A DNA stretch of 16,348 nucleotides from Xylaria sp. FL1777 (taxonomy: Eukaryota; Ascomycota; Sordariomycetes; Xylariales; Xylariaceae). Under the pieces are notes generated by a model. That model saw only the letters and a list, made by a program, of their open reading frames with translations, searched no databases and was not told the DNA's origin. The stretch lies in contig MU400984.1 in NCBI GenBank assembly GCA_022578965.1, positions 1-16,348 on the forward strand, read 5' to 3'. The position numbers and the translations under genes were made by a program. Positions 1-10,901 of the stretch are shown piece after piece; position 1 is the first letter of the stretch; every line of letters starts with the position of its first letter.

Positions 1-3000
1 TATTATTACTAATATTTACTTAATAAATTAAAAAATAATTAGTTTTTTAAACAAATTACAAAAATAAAAATATAAAACTTTTATAAATTAAAATAATTAG
101 TTATAACTATAGTTTATTATAAAAATTTATAAAAATTTATAACATTTAAAAAAAATTTTAACTATATTTATAATACTATTTTAAAAAAATATAAAAATAA
201 CTGCTATAAATATTACTAGTTAATTAAAGCATAATTATATTAAAAAATAGTTACTAAAAGCAAAAAAGCTTAAAAACTACAATTTAAAGCTTAATTAAAA
301 GCAAAAATAAAACAAAGCGCAATAATATTTAAAATATAAAATAAAATAAATATTTAAACATTTTATAAAAAAAAATCAAAAAATAAAATAAGCATTTGCT
401 AAAAAAGCAGCAAATAGCTAAAAAAACTAAGGTTTTACATAAAGTTTAATATAATAACTAGTAAAACTAATTTAAAGTTAAACTTATATATTAAAAAAAA
501 AAATATAATACTTTAATTAATTTAAAAGCATAAGCTAATATAATTTTACTTAAAGTAATAAAACAAAATAAAATTTCTTAAAAATACAAGCAAAAATCCT
601 AAAAAATTAAAAAATTTAATAAAAGCACTTCTAGCTATAATAATAGTTGCATACTTAAAAAAACTAAACCTTTTAATATATTTATATAAAAATACAAAAA
701 ATAAATTATATTAAATATTGCTAATATATTTAATTATAACATTATTTTAAAAATACTATAGCTAAAAACTAGCGATTTTTTAATTTAATAAAAAGCAAAA
801 ACTATTAATTAAAAAAGTAAAAAATAAAGCAAAAAAATCAAAAAAATTGCAAAAAAAATCCTAAATAAAATACTAAAAATATATTATAAATTTTATAAAC
901 TATTTAAAAAAAAAAAAAAAAAAGAACTTCTTAAATATAGCTTATAAAACTATTATATTTCTATTAAAAAAAAATGTTAATTAAAGCTTTATTAAGTATA
1001 CTATATAAGCTTAAATAAAATAAACGCTTTATAAAAATACATTTAAAAAAACTTAGCAAAAAAATTCCTAAAAGAATTTTAGTTATTTATTAAATATTTT
1101 ATAGTACTAATACTTAAAATAAAAAATAAAAAACAACTAATTAATAAAAAAAAAAAACTAATATAGCAAATAATAATTAACTATTAATTATTAAACATAA
1201 TTATTATTACAAATAAATATTTTTTTATTTTATTAATAATTATAAAAAAAAACATTAGTTAAATAAAATAGTTTATAATAGTTAATATTTTAAATAAATA
1301 TTATACTATTAAAATAGCTAAAAAAAAAAAATAAAAAATTGCTATACAAATAATATATAAACTATATAAGTATATAGTTATGCTACAAAAATTATAAAAT
1401 ATATTAGCTAGCTTTTAATATATAATAATAACGATTTTATAAAAGTTTTTAAACAAGTTTATATTTATTTACTTAAATAATATTTTAATTTATTTTAAAA
1501 TATTAAAAAAACATAAAAAATACGTAACTTAAGTATTAAAAACATTTAAACAAGCAAAATTATAACTTAACACAAAAAAGTATATATAGTATATATAAAA
1601 AATTAACTTTTTAAGATTTATAATTATTTTAAAACAAATATAGATTTAATAGTTAAAAATTAATATAATATAAAACTAAAAAATACTTAACTTAACTACT
1701 GTTATAAATATATAATAAGCATTAAAATTTTTAAACTATATTTAAATGTTAATTTAAAACTTTAAAAAAATAGCATTTTATTTTATAAAGTATATAAAAA
1801 AAAAATATAAAGAAAAATCCTTTTTAATTTTAAAAAAAGCTTAAAAAGCTTTTAAAAAACTAAAACTAAGAATTATTTTTAACTTTATAGTTAAACTACT
1901 TAATTTATAAAAAAAGAAAAAGCTAAAAATAAATGCTTTAAATAATATAATTATAAAAGTTTTAAAACAACTAAAAAATAACAAAAAATAGCATTTAATA
2001 GCTTATTATTTTAAAGCATTATAAAATATAGCATTATAATACCTTATATATAACAAAAAACTGCTTATAATTATTATAGCACTTAAAAAGTAAAAACTAT
2101 TTTTTATAAGAACTATAAAGCTAATTAAGATTTATTTAAATTATTAAAACTGAATAAAATTTATAATTATATAAAAGATTACTAAATAACATAAAAATTA
2201 AATGGTTTTTTTTTTTAAATTTAACTTTAAGATATGCTACATTAAAAAAAAAAAAAACATTTAAGCAAATATATTTAGTTAACAAAGTTAAAAAAAATTT
2301 AAAGTTTTAAAAAAAAACATTTAAATGCTATATCTTTAAAAAAATAAAAGCTTAAAAGTTAAAATTATATTTAAAAACCTTATAAATATATAGCTATAAT
2401 AAGCTTATAACTTAAAAAAGTTAGCATAGCTATAAAAGCATAAAAAATTAAAAAATAACAAGCTAATATATAAACGTAAAGTTTACTTACTAAAATTTTT
2501 ATAAAATAAGTTTATTAAGAAATTTTATAAATATTTATTATATAAACATTAAAAAGCAATAAAAACAATTAAACAACTATAAAAAAAATATAATTTTTTA
2601 AAACTATAAAACATAGTTAAATTTATTATAAAAAAGTGCAATATTTGCAATAAAGCTAAAATAGCTTAATATAAGCTTTATAAATTATTATAACTTATAT
2701 AAATATTTAAACAAACATAACATACTATTGCTTAAGATTTTATTATAGCATTACTTTTATTAACTAATTTAATTATAAAAATATAATATAATAAAATATA
2801 AGTTATTATTAATAAACTTACTAAATATGCTTACTTTTTATTATTTAAAGAAAATATAACAGCTAAATAACTTATATATGCTTTTATATATTAATATTTA
2901 AATAAGCATAAACTACTAAAAAAGATTGTTTTAAACTAAAATAAATTATTTATTTTTAAGTTTAAAACTAGCTTTTTTAAACTTATTAGTATTAAACTAA

Positions 3001-3830
3001 AGTTTTTAATTGTTTATTACTTATAAATAAATAAACAAATAAAAAAACTAAACTAAATATTAAAACAATATTTATAAAGTTATATTAACTATTAATAAAA
3101 CAATTAAGTAAAACTATTATTAATAGTATAAATTTTATATAATATATTAATAAACAAAAATATAAACATATTTTTGCATAAAGCTATTTATAAATAGCAA
3201 GCAACTACTAAAAAACAAAAAAAAACATTAATAAAAACATTTGCTATTTTAACTATAGTACTTTAAGCAAAAACTATTATAATAAAAATTAAAACGCTAT
3301 AAGTTAAACTATAATTATACTTTTAATTTTTATAATAATAAATATTAATATACTATAATAAAAAACAAACTAAAAAACTAACTTTTTAAAAAAAAAACAA
3401 GGTTTACTTATTATAACAAAAACAAAATACAAACATTAATATTTCTTAAATTAAAACAAAACAACTAAGCAATAAATTAAAATTCAAAAAATTTAGCTTT
3501 TTTAAAATTAAAAAAGTTATTTTACTTATTAATTATAAACTGTTATTATTAAAAAATATGCAAATTTACCTTATTTTTTATATTTTTTTACTAAAATTAG
3601 CACTTATTAAAATATTTATTAAAACACAACTAAAAATAAAAACAAATTAAAACGTTTATAAAATTAAAAGTATACTAAATTTTTGTTAAAATAATAGTAA
3701 CTTAAAGTATTTTATTAAATAAAAAGAATATTTATATGCTAATAACACTTAAAAACTTAAAAAACACTTAAAAACTACTAAAGTAGTTATAAGTTAGTTT
3801 TACTGCTAATATTTTAATTGCTTAAAACTA
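1..3830 (+). pseudogene. Chromovirus pol relic, copy A: RT, RNase H, integrase, chromodomain
   Basis: This is the degraded polyprotein that copied the element RNA and integrated it. The frame is the one whose codons start at multiples of 3. The RT block A Asp codon is AAT (Asn) at 1284-1286. The YxDD box reads YLNN at 1470-1481, followed by ILIY. RNase H starts near 1989 with a WHPIAYYSRAL-like block and a later ELLAII-like block. The integrase zinc-finger CxxC is at 2637-2648. The integrase catalytic triad has DX65DX35E spacing: Asp GAT retained at 2736-2738, the second Asp changed to AAC at 2934-2936, and Glu changed to AAA at 3042-3044 within an HPQTDGQTE-like block. A chromodomain-like YxxKWxxY...NTW segment lies at about 3650-3790, with both Trp codons now TAA (3720-3722, 3750-3752). 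Many in-frame stops make it dead. The end is approximate. Confidence 0.87.
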
Positions 3831-3871
3831 AAGAAAAAAAGTTAATTTTAAAAAAAACGCTTAAAAAATTT

Positions 3872-4332
3872 TAATTAAATTTAAACAAAGCAGCTTACGT
3901 TACTTTAGCTTGCTTTTTTTATTATTTTTGCTTTTTTACTAGCACTTTTTGTTCTTTTTTAATACGCTTTATTTTATTTAGTTTATTTAAAAACTAAAGC
4001 TTTTGCTAAACTATTTTAATACTTTTTGCTTTTAAAAAACGTTTTTGTATATAAAGCTAAGCTAACTTGCTTAAAACAAAATTAAAGCTATTTTAAGCTT
4101 GTTTTAATTTTTTTTAAACTAAAAATAGCTATTATTTTGCTTGCTTTTTTTTTTTTTTAAAACAATAATATTTAAAAACAATATTATTAATTAAGTTAAT
4201 TAAAACTTCTAATTTATTGCAAAAGCAACTAGCACATATACATTTAAAACAATAAAACATATTATCTGTTATTTTATACGTTAATAACTAATTAAAGCAA
4301 TAAAAGCAAAGCATAATTTTATAGCTAATAAA
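3872..4332 (-). pseudogene. Antisense Cys-rich/coiled-coil protein pseudogene in chromovirus copy A
   Basis: A degraded small gene lies on the strand opposite pol, convergent with it, between the chromodomain and the 3' LTR. Going 5' to 3' on the - strand there is a Cys cluster of the form CxxCxRAxxxC, then a Lys-rich stretch, then a long basic, helix-forming segment containing KLA..., QKRFLKAK and FLNKLNKIK. The order resembles a family of uncharacterised fungal proteins with a Zn-cluster-like CxxC motif, an Arg/Leu-rich coiled coil and an RRGxxxLDELDE-type block; I recognise it by pattern only. The strand is supported by the purine richness of the - strand here, opposite to pol. Start and stop codons are lost or unclear, so both ends are estimates. 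Function is unknown; nucleic-acid or RNA binding is a guess from the composition. Confidence 0.6.
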
Positions 4333-4485
4333 ATTAATAAAAAAAGCAAAAATAAGTTTTTGCTTTATTTTAAATAAGCAGTTAGTTTTTTTAATGCGCT
4401 TTAATATTATAACATATAAAAGAAAAAAAAAAAAAAATACTTACAAAAAATTATTAAAACAACAATTTTAAAAAAAAAAAAATAA
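4333..4485. other. Non-coding spacer between antisense pseudogene and 3' LTR, copy A
   Basis: This AT-rich spacer contains two A-rich purine tracts, at about 4420-4436 and 4470-4482. The second abuts the proposed LTR start and would be the polypurine tract that primes plus-strand DNA synthesis. It would also have held the 5' flank of the antisense gene. No other signal is visible. Confidence 0.45.
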
Positions 4486-4595
4486 TATTATAAAATTAGC
4501 ATAAAAGTAGCTTTTAAAGCAGCTTAATAGTTTTATATATATTATACACTTTTTTTTTTGTTAACTAAAGCTAAAGTTATATAATAACTTACTTA

Positions 4596-4699
4596 GCTTA
4601 CTAAGCTTATAGTAATTTAAGGCTTACTAAGCTTATAGTAATTTAAAGCTTATTAAGCTTATAGTAATTTAATGCTTACTAAACTTGCAGTAATTTAAA
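4596..4699 (+). repeat. 26-bp tandem repeat, four units, in LTR of copy A
   Basis: Four units start at 4596, 4622, 4648 and 4674, each of the form GCTTACTAAGCTTATAGTAA followed by TTTAAN. Units differ mostly by transitions. The same four-unit array occurs in the LTRs of B and C, so it predates the copies. Such arrays in the U3 part of an LTR can act as enhancer elements, but no function is shown here. Confidence 0.9.
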
Positions 4700-4942
4700 A
4701 AAAGTTACTACTTTTTTTATTTTTTTTTTGTTTATATAATTATGCATTTTTTATATTTAGTTATTTACTTAGTTCTAGTTCTTTAGTTATTAATTTCTTA
4801 TAATTGCTAAGCACTAATATATTTATTACTTTTAATCTTTTAAGATCTCTATTAATGCATAGTAATAAAAGTACTCTAAAAACCTTTCTAACGAACTACT
4901 GTTAAGGATTTTATTATTACTTACAAATTAAGACCTTAAGGG

Positions 4943-4974
4943 CAAACCTATTATATTAATATATAACAAGTTTA
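4943..4974. repeat. Terminal palindrome of LTR, copy A
   Basis: A 32-bp near-perfect inverted repeat sits just inside the 3' end of the LTR, centred on TTATATTAATATATAA. In this copy the outer-arm mismatches are C/T or A/G, consistent with RIP of a once perfect palindrome. Confidence 0.75.
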
Positions 4975-4979
4975 TTACA

Positions 4980-7900
4980 ATAAAAATCTAAGCAAATTAA
5001 TAAAATCTAGAAATAATAACCCTAAAATATATCTAAAGTTAAATGTTATAACTGTAAAAAAAAAGAACACTTTTAAAAATAATGCTAATTTAAAAAAAAG
5101 AACAGAAAAAAAAGCTATAAAAAAAGAAAGATTTTTTAACCCAAAAAAAAAATACAAGTTATAAAAATCTAAAACAACAAAAAATAACAAAGCAATTTAA
5201 AAAATATGTTTTTAAAGCAAAAGTATAAAGTTATTATTTTAAGTTAAAATAAAAATGTTACACTAAATAAATCTAAATGCTTTATTTATATAAGTTAAAA
5301 TAAATAAATATATAAATATTATTTAAAAGCTTTATAGTTATTAAAACAAATTATAAAAAAATATATTTATTATATAAACAATTAAAGTTATTTAATATAT
5401 AACTTAAAAAAATAGTTTAACTAAAAATAGCAAACAATAAAAAGTAATAAATTAACATAGTTAGCAAACTTATAAAACTATAAAAACTTTAAACTATTAA
5501 AGCTTAAAATATAGCTTAAAAAAAAGTTATATTTAAAAAAACAAAACTATAACTATAAATAGTATAGTTATTAAACTAATTATAAACTACTAGAACATTT
5601 AGTTATTAAATAAACTTAAAAAAACAGAACTTATAAAACTTTAAAACAAAAACAAATAAAATTAAAAGCTATAAAAAATATTACAAAAAAAAAACTAATA
5701 AAAATAAATAAAGTATTTTTATAGCTTAAACTGCTTTAAATATAACAAAATAAAAAAGCATTAATAGTTAGCACAAAAACTAATATATTTTAAAAACTAA
5801 AGCTAATAATTTAACTAATTGCTAAAAGTTACTACTATAATAAAACTATAATAAAAAACAATAATAATATTTTATGCTTAAAAGATTTAAAACATAATAA
5901 AATACTATAAAATTATTATATAATATATTATTACTATTAATACTTACTTAATAAATTAAAAAATAATTAGTTTTTTAAACAAATTGCAAAAATAAAAATA
6001 TAAAACTTTTATAAATTAAAGTAGTTAGTTATAACTATAGTTTATTATAAAAATCTATAAAAATTTGCAACATTTAAAAAGAATTTTAATTATACTTATA
6101 ATATTATTTTAAAAAAATGTAAAAATAACTACTATAAATATTACTAGCTAATTAAAGCATAATTATATTAAAAAATAGTTGCTAAAAACAAAAAAGCTTA
6201 AAAACTGCAATTTAAAGCTTAATTAAAAGCAAAAATAAAACAAAGCGTAATAATATTTAAAGTACAAAATAAAATAAGCATTTAAACATTTTACAAAAAA
6301 AAATTAAAAAATAAAATAAGCACTTGTTAAAAAAGCAGCAAATAGCTAAAAAAACTAAAGCTTTACATAAAGTTTAATATAATAACTAGTAAAACTAATT
6401 TAAAGTTAAACTTATATATTAAAAAAAAAAATATAATACTTTAATTAATTTAAAAGTATAAGTTAATATAATTTTACTTAAAGTAATAAAACAAAATATA
6501 ATTCCTTAAAAATACAAGCAAAAATTCTAAAAAATTAAAAAATTTAATAAAAGCACTTTTAGCTATAATAACAGTTGCATATTTAAAAAAACTAAACCTT
6601 TTAATATATTTATATAAAAACACAAAAAACAAATTATATTAAATATTACTAATATATTTAATTATAATATTATTTTAGAAATACTATAGCTAAAAGCTAG
6701 CAATTTTTTAATTTAATAAAAAGCAAAAACTATTAATTAAAAAAGTAAAAAATAAAGCAAAAAAATCAAAAAAATCGCAAAAAAAATCCTAAATAAAATA
6801 CTAAAAATATATTATAAATTTTACAAACTATTTAAAAAAAAAAAAAAAAAAACTTTCTAAACATAGCTTATAAAACTACTATATTTTTATTAAAAAAAAA
6901 TGTTAACTAAAGCTTTATTAAATATATTACATAAGCTTAAACAAAACAAACGCTTTATAAAAATATATTTAAAAAAACTTAACAAAAAGATTTCTAAAAA
7001 AGTTTTAGTTATTTGCTAAATATTTTATAGTACTAGTACTTAAAATAAAAAATAAAAAACAACTAATTAATAAAAAAAAAAAACTAATATAATAAATAGT
7101 AATTAATTATTAACTATTAAACATAATTATTATTGCAAATAAATATTCTTTTACTTTATTAGTAACTATAAAAAAAAACATTAATTAAGCAAAATAGTTT
7201 ATAATAGTTAATATTTTAAATAAATATTATACTATTAAAATAGCTAAAAGAAAAAAATAAAAAACTGCTATATAAATAATACATAAATTATATAAGTATA
7301 TAGTTATGCTACAAGAATTATAAAACGCACTAGCTAGCTTTTAATATATAATAATAATAATTTTATAAAAGTTTTTAAACAAGTTTATATTTATATACTT
7401 AAATAATATCTTAATTTACTTTAAAACATTAAAAAAACATAAAAAACATATAACTTAAGTATTAAAAACATTTAAACAAACAGAATTATAACTTAATACA
7501 AAAAAGTATATATAGTATACATAAAAAATTAACTTTTTAGAATTTATAATTACTTTAAAACAAATATAAATTTAATAGTTAAAAATTAATACAATATAAA
7601 ACTAAAAAATACTTAACTTAACTACTGTTATAAATATATAATAAGTATTAAGATTTTTAAACTATGTTTAAATGTTAATTTAAAACTTTAGAAAAATAGC
7701 ATTTTACTTTATAAAGTATACAAAAAAAAAATACAAAAGAAAATTTTTCTTAATTTTAAAAAAAGCCTAAAAAGCTTTTAAAAAACTAAAACTAAAAGTT
7801 ACTTTTAATTCTATAGTTAAACTACTTAATTTATAAAAAAAGAAAAAGCTAAAAATAAATGCTTTAAATAGTATAATTATAAAAGTTTTAAAACAACTAA

Positions 7901-9756
7901 AAAATAACAAAAAATAGCACTTAGTAGCTTATTACTTTAAAGCACTATAAAACGTAGCATTATAATACTTTATATATAATAAAAAACTGCTTGCAATTAT
8001 TATAACACTTAAAAAATAAAAACTGTTTTTTATAAAAACTATAAAGCTAATTAAAATTTATTTAGATTATTAAAACTTAACAAAATTTATAACTACATAA
8101 AAAATTACTAAACAATATAAAAATTAAATAGTTTTTTTCTTTAAGTTTAACTTTAAAATATGTTACATTAAAAAAAAAGAAAACATTTAAGTAAACATAC
8201 TTAGTTAACAAAATTAAAAAAAATTTAAAGTTTTAAAAAAAAACATTTAAATATTATATCTTTAAAAAAATAAAAGCTTAAAAATTAAAGTTATACTTAA
8301 AAACCTTACGAATATATAGCTATAATAAGCTTATAACTTAAAAAAGTTAGCATAATTACAAAAATACAAAAAATTAAAAAATAATAAGCTAATATATAAA
8401 CATAAAGTTTACTTACTAAAATTTTTACGAAATAAGTTTATTAAAGAATTTTATAAATACTTATTATATAAACACTAAAAAGCAACAAAAATAGTTTAAT
8501 AATTATAAAAAAAATACGATTTTTTAAAACTATAAAATATAGTTAAATCTATTATAAAAAAGTGTAATATTTGTAATAAAGCTAAAGCAGCTTAATATAA
8601 GCTTTATAAACTACTATAATTTATATAAATACTTAAACAAACATAATATATTATTGCTTAAAATTTTATTATAGCATTATTTCTATTAACTAATTTAGTT
8701 ATAAAAGTATAATATAATAAAATATAAGTTATTATTAATAAACTTACTAAATATGCTTACTTTTTACTGTTTAAAGAAAATACAACAGTTAAACAACTTA
8801 TATACGCTTTTATATGCTAATATTTAAATAAACATAAGCTATTAAAAAAAATTGTTTTAAACTAAAATAAATTGTTTACTTTTAAGTTTAAAACTAGCTT
8901 TTTTAAACTTATTAATATTAAACTAAAGTTTTTAACTGCTTATTACTTATAAACAAATAAATAAACAAAAAAATTAAACTAAATATTAAAATAATATTTA
9001 TAAAGTTATATTAATTATTAATAAAACAATTAAGTAAAACTATTATTAATAGCATAAATTTTATATAATATATTAATAAACAAAAATATAAACATATTTT
9101 TATATAAAGCTGTTTATAAATAATAAGCAACTACTAAAAAACAAAAAAAAACATTAATAAAAGCACTTATTATTTTAACTATAGCACTTTTAGCAAAAAC
9201 TATTATAATAAAAATTAAAACGTTACAAGCTAAATTATAACTACGCTTTTAATTTTTATAATAATAAATGTTAATATATTATAATAAAAAACGAACTAAA
9301 AAACTAACCTTTAAAAAAAAAAACAAAGTTTATTTGCTATAACAAAAATAAAATACAAACATTAATATTTCTTAAATTAAAACAAAACAACTAAGCAATA
9401 AATTAAAATTTAAAAAACTTAGCTTTTTTAAAATTAAAAAAGTTATTTTACTTATTAATTATAAACTGTTATTACTAAAAAATATGTAAATTTACCTTAT
9501 TTTTTATATTTTTTTACTAAAACTAGCACTTATTAAAACACTTATTAAAACATAACTAAAAATAAAAACAAATTAAAACGTTTATAAAGTTAAAAATATA
9601 CTAAATTTTTATTAAAACAATAATAACTTAAAATATTTTATTAAATAAAAAAAATATTTATATGCTAACAATACTTAAAAACTTAAAAAATACTTAGAAA
9701 TTGCTAAAGTAGTTATAAATTAGTTTTATTACTAATACTTTAATTGCTTAAAACTA
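4980..9756 (+). pseudogene. Chromovirus gag-pol relic, copy B
   Basis: The degraded gag-pol reads in one frame (codon starts 1 mod 3). A gag CCHC zinc knuckle, C-x2-C-x4-H-x4-C, lies at 5044-5085 and reads CYNCKKKEHF, two stops flanking a Lys, then Cys; it would bind element RNA. A Lys-rich segment and about 800 bp follow, where protease is expected; I could not pick out its active site. The RT block A Asp codon is AAT at 7210-7212, and YxDD reads YLNN at 7396-7407. RNase H begins near 7915. The integrase CxxC is at 8563-8574, and the first integrase Asp has become AAT. The chromodomain starts near 9576 (Tyr codon 9634-9636). Every motif named is in the same frame, suggesting an ancestral single gag-pol ORF or compensated indels. 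The N-terminal gag is missing at the junction with copy A. Ends are approximate. Confidence 0.87.
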
Positions 9757-9798
9757 GAAAAAAAAGGTTAATCTTAAGAAAAACGCTTAAAAAATCTT

Positions 9799-10259
9799 AA
9801 TTAAACTTAAATAAAGCAGCTTGCGTTACTTTAGCTTGCTTTTTTTATTGTTTTTGCTTTTTTACTAGCGCTTTTTGTTCTTTTTTAATGCGTTTTATTT
9901 TGTTTAGTTTATTTAAGAACTAAAGCTTTTACTAAATTATTTTAACACTTTTTGCTTTTAAAAAACGTTTTTGTATGCAAAGCTAAATTAACTTGCTTAA
10001 AACAAAATTAAAGCTATTTTAAGCTTGTTTTAATTCTTTTTAAACTAAAAATAGCTATTGCTTTGCTTGCTTTTTTTTTTTTTTAAAACAACAGTATTTA
10101 AAAACTATATTATTAATTAAATTAATTAAAACTTCTAATTTATTGCAAAAGCAGCTAGTACATATACATTTAAAACAACAAAACATATTATTTATTATTT
10201 TGTATGTTAATAACTAATTAAAGCAGCAAAAGTAAAACATAACTTTATAGCTAATAAAA
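9799..10259 (-). pseudogene. Antisense Cys-rich/coiled-coil protein pseudogene in chromovirus copy B
   Basis: This is the same antisense gene as in copies A and C, at the equivalent place between the chromodomain and the 3' LTR. This copy keeps more of the Cys cluster: going down the - strand from about 10177 it reads CCFKCICASCFCNKLEV. The downstream block reads QKRFLKAK, then a segment like KIV*QKL*FLNKLNKIK, then a Lys/Gln-rich tail. Stops stand where Arg, Gln or Trp would be expected. A frame change near the poly-Lys tract separates the Cys cluster from the coiled-coil part. Its presence in three copies means it belongs to the element and is not a chance capture. Boundaries are estimates. 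Confidence 0.62.
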
Positions 10260-10397
10260 TTAATAAAAAAAGCAAAAATAAATTTTTGCTTTGTTTTAAA
10301 TAAACAGTTAGTTTTTTTAATGCGCTTTAACATTGTAACATATAAAAAAAAAAGAAAAAAAAAATACTTATGAAAAATTATTAAAACAACAATTCTA

Positions 10398-10412
10398 GAA
10401 AAAAAAAAAAAA
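10398..10412 (+). other. Putative polypurine tract before 3' LTR, copy B
   Basis: A G followed by 14 A residues lies immediately before TGTTATAAAATTAGC. Position and composition fit the plus-strand primer of an LTR retrotransposon. In such an AT-rich sequence, A tracts are common, so this is supportive and not decisive. The spacer 10260-10412 around it shows nothing else. Confidence 0.45.
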
Positions 10413-10522
10413 TGTTATAAAATTAGCATAAAAATAGCTTTTAAAGCAGCTTAATGCTTTTATATATATTTTGCACTTTTTTTTTTGCTAGCTAAAGCTA
10501 AAATTACGTAATAATTTACTTA

Positions 10523-10626
10523 GCTTATTAAACTTACAGTAATTTAAAGCTTATTAAGCTTATAGTAATTTAAAGCTTACTAAGCTTATAATAATTTAAT
10601 GCTTACTAAACTTATAATAATTTAAA
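10523..10626 (+). repeat. 26-bp tandem repeat, four units, in LTR of copy B
   Basis: Units start at 10523, 10549, 10575 and 10601. This is the same period and copy number as in A and C, with transition differences between units and copies. Confidence 0.9.
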
Positions 10627-10869
10627 AAAAATTACTACTTTTTTTACTTTTTTTTTGTTTATATAATTATGCATTTTTTATATTTAATTATTTACTTAGT
10701 TTTAATTCTTTAGCTATTAATTTCTTATAACTGCTAAGCATTAATATACTTATTACTTTTAATCCTTTAAAACCTTTATTAATGCATAGTAATAAAAGTA
10801 CTCTAAAAACCTCCTTAATAAACTACTGTTAAAAATTCTATTATTACTTACAAATTAAGACCCTAAAAG

Positions 10870-10901
10870 TAAACCCGTTATATTAATATATAACAAGTTT
10901 A
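10870..10901. repeat. Terminal palindrome of LTR, copy B
   Basis: A 32-bp inverted repeat with arms TAAACCCGTTATAT and ATATAACAAGTTTA. The only arm mismatches are two C/T-type positions, as RIP would produce. It is the same structure as in A and C, five bases inside the element end. Confidence 0.78.

Larger units (their letters stand above)
1..4979 (+). mobile_element. Ty3/Gypsy chromovirus, copy A (RIP-degraded, 5' end outside window)
   Basis: This is an LTR retrotransposon relic read on the + strand. In order it holds reverse transcriptase, RNase H, integrase, a chromodomain, an antisense pseudogene and a 3' LTR. It aligns with copy B from base 1 (matching 5929) to its end (4979 matching 10906), with the offset moving only between 5926 and 5928. 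In the stretches I compared, the differences are C/T or A/G transitions. Its 3' boundary is placed where A, B and C all stop matching, just after a shared TTATTACA-like end (CA has become TA in C). Immediately beyond it lies the gag of copy B, so A probably inserted into B. The 5' LTR, gag and protease are not in the window. Confidence 0.88.
4486..4979 (+). repeat. 3' LTR of chromovirus copy A
   Basis: This is the proposed 3' LTR of 494 bp. The start is inferred from the end of the upstream purine tract and from copies B and C, which read TGTTATAAAATTAGC here; A has TATTAT, a TG to TA change. The end is the last position shared by all three copies (TTTATTACA). An alternative end at 4968 would give perfect TGTTAT/ATAACA terminal repeats, but 11 more bases are shared by all copies. 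No 5' LTR is visible for comparison, so the start remains tentative. The LTR carries a 26-bp tandem array and a terminal palindrome. Confidence 0.6.

Noticed and set aside
900..925. Long A tract as a polyadenylation or LINE tail
   Set aside because: It lies inside pol, upstream of the RT core, and is present in both A and B with slightly different length; it is a homopolymer within coding sequence.
4975..5190. Open frame of 71 codons on the - strand
   Set aside because: It lies antisense to the copy B gag zinc knuckle and starts in the A/B junction. The Phe/Leu-rich translation is what A-rich coding DNA gives on its complement.
5089..5928. A protease active-site motif (D-S/T-G) in copy B
   Set aside because: Protease is expected between the zinc knuckle and RT, but RIP has blurred the segment and I could not place the motif with confidence.
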